From Methanobacteriaceae archaeon (GTDB lineage: Archaea; Methanobacteriota; Methanobacteria; Methanobacteriales; Methanobacteriaceae): DNA of 64,000 bases. Below are positions 57,911 through 64,000 of the stretch, piece after piece. Under the pieces are notes generated by a model that searched no databases, had not been told where the DNA came from, and was given only the letters and a program-made list of their open reading frames with translations. The stretch lies in the NCBI GenBank assembly GCA_027318585.1, contig DAHVOW010000003.1:74619-138618 (forward strand). The letters run 5' to 3'. Position 1 is the stretch's first letter, and every line of letters starts with the position of its first letter. The position numbers and the translations under genes are program-made.

Positions 57911-58876
57911 TTAATTATCTAGTGAAGTTCTATATTCAAAACGACCTCCACAATCACACTCATCAGTAAAATCTTCAGGCGATTCGCCTGGTTGGATTTG
58001 GTAGTAGCCTCCACATTTTTGGCAGACTAAATATCCAACTTTTAAACTATTATTATAACCTTCTATACCATATAAACGTTCTGGAATGGCTTTATATTTA
58101 GTAACATCAGTTTTTATTAGTTTAAAAAATGTTTTGTAGGCAATTACCACGTCTTCTGCTTCAATATTTACTCTATCATTATTCACTGCGCTGCAACCCG
58201 ATAGTAATCTGATAAAAAGGTCCTCAGTGGATCTATAAGTTGATGGCCATTTTTTAAATGCGGGGAAATCTAATTTTAGGTACATCATTTCGAACATGAG
58301 TTTCGTTAATTTGTCGTAGGTTTTTTTGGCCTTTTTGTCCTTCCATCGGACTTTCCTAAGCATTTGGAAATATTCGGTTGTTGGTTCGGGGATATCTTCC
58401 AAATCGACTTCATCAAATTTTTCTAATGCAAAAATAATGCGTTCATCTAATCCACTGAAGAAAATATTAAGGATATCAGCCCAATTAGTTGGACGCTCTT
58501 GTGTCATACAATATATATATTCAATGAAGCTATATATTGAGAGAAACAACTTAGCAAATATTAGTGAGGCTGTAAAAACATTAGTCAGTAGGTCGCCAAA
58601 TATTAAATTTTCATCAGCAAGTTTTAAAATAGGCACAGTTGATAATTCTTCTGAAGTAATTAATCGGTCTTTTTGCTTACTATTTTCAGTTTTAAAGGCA
58701 TTTATCAATCTTTTATACAGCTCTGTTTCCTTTAAATTCTTTAATTCTATCAGTATTTCATCCATACCTTCTACTTCAAGATTTTTTAAGGAATTGAATA
58801 GTTTATCAATGTCTTGATGGCTTCTTTGAAGTTCCTTTTCATCAGCCATTTTCTCAATTTTTTCGGAAATACCCAT
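57911..58876 (-). CDS. Conserved helical protein with C-terminal zinc ribbon
   Basis: 321 residues. The first 270 are helix-rich, mostly charged, without known domain; one hydrophobic stretch near residues 98-118 could be membrane-associated. The C-terminus has CQKCGGYY...CDCGGRFEYR, a zinc ribbon of a sort I associate with Methanobacteriales proteins. Function unknown. Confidence 0.6.
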   Translation of the reverse strand: MGISEKIEKMADEKELQRSHQDIDKLFNSLKNLEVEGMDEILIELKNLKETELYKRLINAFKTENSKQKDRLITSEELSTVPILKLADENLIFGDLLTNVFTASLIFAKLFLSIYSFIEYIYCMTQERPTNWADILNIFFSGLDERIIFALEKFDEVDLEDIPEPTTEYFQMLRKVRWKDKKAKKTYDKLTKLMFEMMYLKLDFPAFKKWPSTYRSTEDLFIRLLSGCSAVNNDRVNIEAEDVVIAYKTFFKLIKTDVTKYKAIPERLYGIEGYNNSLKVGYLVCQKCGGYYQIQPGESPEDFTDECDCGGRFEYRTSLDN

Positions 58877-58940
58877 TTTAAATTCCTCAAAATTATCTTG
58901 ATTTCTTTATTTATTAATTTTTTAATAAATTAGCATAACT

Positions 58941-61900
58941 TCATAATAGTTTTGCCAAATCTTTTGGATGGGGGCTGTTTTTAGTTAACATGGATTGGAT
59001 TATCCTAAATAAGGCTTTGATGGTTTCTCCACCATCATAAGACAGGTTTGCAGTAGATATTGTAGTCATTAAAAGTTTGATTTCCGTGGCAGCGTTAGGG
59101 AATATTTTAATCAGGGTTCGTTCTAGAAATGTCATACTCAAACTGAAATCTAAAACATTCATCAAAGCATCCAACTTAGAGATAAGATCTTGAGTCACTG
59201 GGATGTTAATGATTAGTTTTATCCGTTCCCAAAGGTTTGTTATTTGTTTTATCTGGTTTCCAAATCCTAAATATCTTAATATGTTTGATAAAGTTTCAAA
59301 TGAGGTTAAAAATGAATTCTTCACTTGTTGAAGGTATTCATTGGGAATGGAGGAGAGTGCTGCGAAAAATATCACTTCACCTGTAAATTTAACCAGAAAA
59401 GACTTCCACTCATCATTCTCAAGATTACTTCCATCTCCCGATTCATATGGGTTAAGATCCCAACTAGGCACTACCATTTGGTCTAAAATATTCCCCTTTG
59501 ACATAATATCCCGCATCGAGGCAATGTCTCGGGCGAGTTGACTATTAGATTGATCATGTTTTTGGTAGGGATTAAATCCATATTCGTGTTCTGGTTCTGG
59601 AATATTGGGGTCCAAGTCCATTAGTTCTTCAATATTGGGAATTGAAGGAAGAGTTGCTTCACCACCACTTGGCAAATTCGGTGGTATTTCAGGTAATTGT
59701 TCTTCTATTGCTGGGTTAGGAACATTAAGTGTTAGTTTGGCTTGGTTGTTGGCCTTGTTAGGGTCGAATTCATTTCCGATGATGGTTCCGGTGTTCACAA
59801 GGCTTCCGCTGTTTATTATTCTGGCAATGATTTCCAGAGTGTTGGTGGTTCCACTTGCAAGGTTCCCGACTGTCCACAGGTCAGTTGAGGGGTTATATGG
59901 CCCGTTGGTGCTCTGGTATTGTAATCCGAATGGAAGTCTGTAGTTCACTTGTACGTTAGTGGCATTGTCGGGGCCGTTATTGCCTGCATGGAGTACTATT
60001 GTCATGGTACCGTTAACGCCTGGTGTGTAAGTGTCAGAGAGTATGCTTAAGCTCAGATCAGTATTGTTGATAGGCGCATCTTTTAACTGAGAGATGGTGA
60101 GGTCGTAGAGTACAGGTGAAACGTTTTTAACTGTGCTGGTGAGTATGACTATCACCTCAAGGTAACGCCCGGCAGGTGTTAAGTGTAAAATGGTCCTATT
60201 TCTTGCATCTTCCCAGGCGGACCATTGTGTCTGGTCGTTGGAACTTCTGGTCCGGACTTTTATTGTAGTTCCGGCGGGTTCGTTACTTGTCCAGCTAATC
60301 ATACCCCATAGGGAGTTGTTTTTCCCTGAATCATGGGTGAGGGTCCAGGTTCCTTCCTTATAATAATTGGAAATAGTGCTTGCTCCGGTCATGGGACTTG
60401 TTGTGTAATGGCGTCCGCCGACGATACGTTTGGATAAGTCCACGCCATTTATTGTCGGGTCAATTCGGTGGATGTATTCATCATCGTAATCTACTACCCA
60501 TACTTTACCTTCACTATCCGTACTAAGACCATTGGGATGATAACCCGGTTGGATGGTTGCTTTGAGAACTCCTTCATGACTGAATCTCTTGACGTAATCT
60601 CTTCGCCATCCCCAACCTGAAGCACACTCTGAAATCCACACATCGCCCTCTGGGGTAATTGTCACACCTGCTACGTCGCTAGCAGTGAGGGTTTGAGTCC
60701 AATCAAGGGCTCCTGAAGTAGTGTTTATACGTGAAAGTTTACTGTTCCGGTACCACCCACTAGTAGAACCGTAACTTAATAGATGAACGTCTTGATCCAG
60801 TGCCAGGCTACTCACAGTGTAACCAAGATTAGTAATGGTCATGGAATCTGAGGATGGGTCTAAACGGAGTAAATTGTTACCTCCCGACCATAAAATTCCA
60901 TTCCGGTCAATGACCGATACGTAAGGATAATGGTTTATTTCGGAAAGATTCACCGTCCTTATAATCCGTCCATCGGCACCGTTGATATAATAATAATGCC
61001 GGTTGTTGTAGTTTCCAGCCCAGAGGTTGTTACTGGAGTCTACAGCCAGGGAACGGACACCATAATCATAACCACCATAAGGTCCAGTATAACCTCCCGG
61101 AGTGTAGGTCCCCTCATTACCTGGTATCAGGATGGTTTCACATAATACGCATTCATCTTCTCCCCATGATAGTAACTCCGTTCCGGTAATAACTCCATTA
61201 TGGTCCAGGTCACGTGATGTGTCAATTATTCCGTTCTGGTTCCGGTCTGTGTACTGGTTCTTCTCTAAAAGGCCGATCTTGACCACAGTTGCACTGCGAC
61301 TGTTAGCTGCCCAGCAATTACCATCCATATCCACTATTGCAGTGTAAGTGAACTCATCAGTGTGTGGATTCACTCGGTACCTGGCCACTTCGGCCCCGGT
61401 GTTGGTGTTAATCTTGGAAACTGTACCCTGGTTAGAGTTAGGAACCCAAATATAGTCTCCAGTTCCTGTTTCAGTTGGTAATTGTAGCTGATGATGCACA
61501 GTGTCGTGTTCTACCTCCTTCATCATCCCCTGGTCAAAGTCGTTATCACTGGTGTAGTTCTGGCCGTCTGCTGCACCTACCACGCCGCAACAAAGGGAGA
61601 TTCCAACTAAAACCAGTAATATTAAAAGTGGCTTGTTATATTTGGCTCCCTTCCGGTTCAAGTAAGCTGCCAGGAAGGTTAAAAATAATGCCAGGCTATG
61701 CAGGTTCAATGGCATTCCCGTCTCCTGCATTGGAACGGTCCTTTCATTTTGTTGGGAGTGAACATCTTTAGAACCAATTACAATGCCGGAGGATATTGAA
61801 TGTTCTTGGGCGTTTATGGTGAGGGGATTTTGGTTATTTGCAATATTAGGATCATATGATCTGCCAAAACCAGCAGCATAACTGGTCATGCTCATTTTAT

Positions 61901-64000
61901 ATGCAACGGGGCGGCCCACCATGAGTATAGCTGATTGTCCGGAATCTAGATCACCAATCAGCCACCAGCCATCTGATATAATGCCTTGATTGGGTGTACC
62001 AGGAACAAAACCTGATGGTAGGGGTTCACGGACCACTACACCCTTTGCTGTGTCTGGGCCCTGGTTTCGCACAGTTATAGTAAATAGGGCCACACCCCCC
62101 ACAGCCACTGGGTTGCGATGGGCGGTTTTTGTAATTTCCAAATCCACTAGGTGCACGTAAAAACTACTGTTCACCTGATTAACCGGTGTGGGGTCGTATT
62201 CCTGTTGTTTCACCCGGGAGGTATCTGTTATGGTGTTATGGGCCATATCTCGCGTTACCTGGCCAATGATAGTAAGAGTTGTGTTGGCTCCAGAGGCTAA
62301 AAATGGTATAATCCAAACACCATTCTGGTAGGTGCCTAAGGATGGGGGTAAATTTCTAAAATTAGTTGGTATTTGTTTTTCTATTCTCAGATTCTGTGCC
62401 GGATCAGGGCCGTTGTTCTGGATTATGGTGGTGAAAAGGGCAGTCTCACCCACATCCAAAGAGTTGTTATTAACAGTGCTAGTTACTTCCAAATCGGCAG
62501 TTGCCGAGTAAAAGCTGGCACTGGCATTATCTGGTGTGTGAGGGTCATATTGGTCTTGATGGATTTTCAAAGCATCACAGGTTACCAGTTGGTGGATCAT
62601 GGATTGGTCCACAAGCCCAGTAATGGTCAAGATGGCTGTTTCTCCACTAATAAGGTTTCCAATATTCCACACCCCCTTCTGGAAGAGGCCGTGACTAACA
62701 GTACCAACACTGAAGCCGGGAGGCACGTTGACATTTATGGTTAAACCGGTTGCTTCTCGGGGGCCATTGTTAGTGGCATTTAAGGTGAAATTCACTTGTT
62801 CACCAAATCTGGGTGAAGGCCTATCCACTGACAGGTTAAGCTTGACATCTGCCACCAGGGCCGTGACAGATAAATCATACAAGACTGGTGTTTCACTTCC
62901 CAAGAACCTAATAAGAGTAGTTTCTACTTGTAGGTATCTGCCGACGGGTGTCAAGCTGAGTATTCCCCCGTTCGTGGCTTCTTCCCACTCTGACCAATTG
63001 TTTTGGTCATTGGAACTGCGAACTCTGACATGTATTGAGGTACCTGTAGGTTCGATTCCATTCCAGTTAATTAATCCCCAAGGAATATTCGCCAGGCCAG
63101 AATCATGAATAAAAGTCCAAGTACCCCGGTTGGTGGTTATAGTGCTTGAAACCGAACCGGTCATATCGCTGTAGCCGTAATGTGTTCCCCCGATGATTCT
63201 TTTGGAGAGTTCCACCCCATTTATTATGTAACCTTCGGCGTTTGTCTGGTGGTTGTTGGGGTTGATGCGGTGGATGTATTCATCACCATTATCCACCACC
63301 CAGACCTTTCCATTATTATCCACTGAAACGCCCTTAGGGGTGGTTCCAACGATTATAGTGGCTTTGAAGTCTCCATTATTTGTATAACGGGTGACTGTGC
63401 CTGCATCATGGTTAGCCAGCCATACATCCCCGTCATCAGTTACTGCTACTCCACTGGCTGGAACTGCAGGTTTTTTCCAGTCTATGGTCCCGGTTATGAT
63501 ATTTATTCGGCATAACCAGGAGTGCTGGCCTCCTGAAACAAAAAGATGATTGTTCCGGTCAAGGCCCATACCATAGGAACAGTGTCCAAGGTTGATACAG
63601 GTAAAGGTTTGGGTGTTTGGATCCAGTCGCAGTATCTGGTTACTGTTGGATCCAGAAGACCATAATATCCCATTGGAGTCGATGATGGCCCCGTAAGGTG
63701 TGTGTCCACTGGCTGAAATGTCAATATCGCTTAGAATTTCTCCAGTGGTTCCGTTAATGTAATAATACTTGCGAGTCCCATAGGTTCCGACCCAGACATT
63801 GTTATTATGATCTACTGCTATCCCTCGCGGACCAGGAGTTCCAGAATAACTTCCAGTGTAATCTCCTGGACGATAGTTGCCCTCTATTCCGGGAATGACT
63901 ATTATTTCCCAAAGTAGGCATTCATCAATACCCCAATCAAGAAGTTCTACTTCACTAATAACTCCATTTCCATCTAAGTCTCTTGAAGTTTCAATAATGC
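58941..64000 (-). CDS. Giant surface protein with two tandem propeller/DUF11 units (5' end outside window)
   Basis: Large exported protein, more than 1680 codons within the window; the first in-frame ATG (63569) is inside the gene, since the frame remains open to the right edge and encodes the same domain as the second unit. Unit 1: beta-propeller of NHL/SMP-30 type, three DUF11 domains and an anchor-like MQETGMPL segment (near 61730). Directly after comes a perfect signal-like stretch (basic KYNKP, then LLILLVLVGISLCCGVVGA, 61660-61575) and unit 2: propeller, Ca-binding loops (DRNQNGIID, DLDHNGVIT), one DUF11 domain, a proline-rich linker and a new helical domain of about 200 residues at the C-terminus. 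Units 1 and 2 resemble paralogues joined in frame. Confidence 0.75.
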   Translation of the reverse strand, partial: IIETSRDLDGNGVISEVELLDWGIDECLLWEIIVIPGIEGNYRPGDYTGSYSGTPGPRGIAVDHNNNVWVGTYGTRKYYYINGTTGEILSDIDISASGHTPYGAIIDSNGILWSSGSNSNQILRLDPNTQTFTCINLGHCSYGMGLDRNNHLFVSGGQHSWLCRINIITGTIDWKKPAVPASGVAVTDDGDVWLANHDAGTVTRYTNNGDFKATIIVGTTPKGVSVDNNGKVWVVDNGDEYIHRINPNNHQTNAEGYIINGVELSKRIIGGTHYGYSDMTGSVSSTITTNRGTWTFIHDSGLANIPWGLINWNGIEPTGTSIHVRVRSSNDQNNWSEWEEATNGGILSLTPVGRYLQVETTLIRFLGSETPVLYDLSVTALVADVKLNLSVDRPSPRFGEQVNFTLNATNNGPREATGLTINVNVPPGFSVGTVSHGLFQKGVWNIGNLISGETAILTITGLVDQSMIHQLVTCDALKIHQDQYDPHTPDNASASFYSATADLEVTSTVNNNSLDVGETALFTTIIQNNGPDPAQNLRIEKQIPTNFRNLPPSLGTYQNGVWIIPFLASGANTTLTIIGQVTRDMAHNTITDTSRVKQQEYDPTPVNQVNSSFYVHLVDLEITKTAHRNPVAVGGVALFTITVRNQGPDTAKGVVVREPLPSGFVPGTPNQGIISDGWWLIGDLDSGQSAILMVGRPVAYKMSMTSYAAGFGRSYDPNIANNQNPLTINAQEHSISSGIVIGSKDVHSQQNERTVPMQETGMPLNLHSLALFLTFLAAYLNRKGAKYNKPLLILLVLVGISLCCGVVGAADGQNYTSDNDFDQGMMKEVEHDTVHHQLQLPTETGTGDYIWVPNSNQGTVSKINTNTGAEVARYRVNPHTDEFTYTAIVDMDGNCWAANSRSATVVKIGLLEKNQYTDRNQNGIIDTSRDLDHNGVITGTELLSWGEDECVLCETILIPGNEGTYTPGGYTGPYGGYDYGVRSLAVDSSNNLWAGNYNNRHYYYINGADGRIIRTVNLSEINHYPYVSVIDRNGILWSGGNNLLRLDPSSDSMTITNLGYTVSSLALDQDVHLLSYGSTSGWYRNSKLSRINTTSGALDWTQTLTASDVAGVTITPEGDVWISECASGWGWRRDYVKRFSHEGVLKATIQPGYHPNGLSTDSEGKVWVVDYDDEYIHRIDPTINGVDLSKRIVGGRHYTTSPMTGASTISNYYKEGTWTLTHDSGKNNSLWGMISWTSNEPAGTTIKVRTRSSNDQTQWSAWEDARNRTILHLTPAGRYLEVIVILTSTVKNVSPVLYDLTISQLKDAPINNTDLSLSILSDTYTPGVNGTMTIVLHAGNNGPDNATNVQVNYRLPFGLQYQSTNGPYNPSTDLWTVGNLASGTTNTLEIIARIINSGSLVNTGTIIGNEFDPNKANNQAKLTLNVPNPAIEEQLPEIPPNLPSGGEATLPSIPNIEELMDLDPNIPEPEHEYGFNPYQKHDQSNSQLARDIASMRDIMSKGNILDQMVVPSWDLNPYESGDGSNLENDEWKSFLVKFTGEVIFFAALSSIPNEYLQQVKNSFLTSFETLSNILRYLGFGNQIKQITNLWERIKLIINIPVTQDLISKLDALMNVLDFSLSMTFLERTLIKIFPNAATEIKLLMTTISTANLSYDGGETIKALFRIIQSMLTKNSPHPKDLAKLL

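Noticed and set aside
63503..63724. A 73-codon minus-strand frame near the right edge.
   Set aside because: It overlaps the giant surface-protein frame, which stays open through the area and matches its second unit; this one is an out-of-frame shadow.

Overview
The window looks like the chromosome of a hydrogenotrophic methanogen of the order Methanobacteriales, most likely a mesophilic Methanobacterium-type species. Evidence: the large subunit of archaeal DNA polymerase D, class I lysyl-tRNA synthetase, the tungsten formylmethanofuran dehydrogenase operon in the order fwdHFGDACB, methanogenesis marker 8, the nitrogen regulator NrpR with a matching operator in front of glnA, a 2-oxoisovalerate oxidoreductase whose TPP and gamma subunits are fused, an intron-bearing tRNA-Met, and large DUF11 surface proteins. 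Ribosome-binding sites are mostly GGTGAT or GGAGG, with AT-rich TATA boxes.

Layout. 1-6.2 kb: PolD large subunit (cut by the left edge), anaerobic ribonucleotide reductase, a yeast-type cytosine deaminase. 6.2-11 kb (minus): a UGSC-type CGSC redox protein with a partner, lysS, thiC. 11-16.6 kb: sugar/nucleoside kinase, a LysR/ModE-like regulator, 6-phospho-3-hexuloisomerase, fdhD, a CMD protein, moaA and mobB. 16.8-22.9 kb: the fwd operon, led by a helix-turn-helix/ferredoxin fusion and closed by a hairpin plus T-tract. 23.1-29.6 kb: surface proteins, a FecBCD-type ABC importer, and a divergent three-gene set encoding a wall-facing protein, an ExbB/TolQ-like channel and an ExbD-like DUF2149 protein. 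29.6-35.2 kb: a TiaS-like protein, tupABC, a molbindin, and a ferredoxin/polyferredoxin pair. 35.4-39.4 kb: nrpR, glnA, an E1-like enzyme. 39.5-44.6 kb: a tiny membrane protein, a frameshifted DUF2769 gene, tRNA-Met, marker 8, a CBS protein, a second thiC, a glutaredoxin/FTR-rubredoxin pair, a FilR1-like regulator. 44.7-51.7 kb: a degenerate sensor kinase, DNA ligase, an OB-fold protein, phosphoglucomutase/phosphoglucosamine mutase, an AfpA-type flavoprotein, an adenosine-specific kinase. 51.9-57.9 kb: a cupin regulator, a medium-chain acyl-CoA synthetase, vorCBA, exonuclease III. 57.9-64 kb: a zinc-ribbon protein and a giant surface protein that runs off the right edge.

How it works together. 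Much of the window serves tungsten/molybdenum biology: uptake (tupABC), storage/binding (mop), cofactor synthesis (moaA, mobB), enzyme maturation (fdhD) and the major enzyme itself (fwd). Two operons in this group (tup and ferredoxin-polyferredoxin) carry 24-bp imperfect palindromes of the same geometry over their promoters, which suggests a shared regulator. The acyl-CoA synthetase next to vorCBA fits branched-chain acid activation followed by reductive carboxylation.

The items most worth a second look are the ExbB/ExbD-like module beside a FecBCD importer in a single-membrane archaeon, the in-frame fusion of two complete surface proteins at the right edge, the shared palindrome, the histidine kinase without its histidine, the UGSC pair, and a GC-rich hairpin between converging genes that could be a small RNA.
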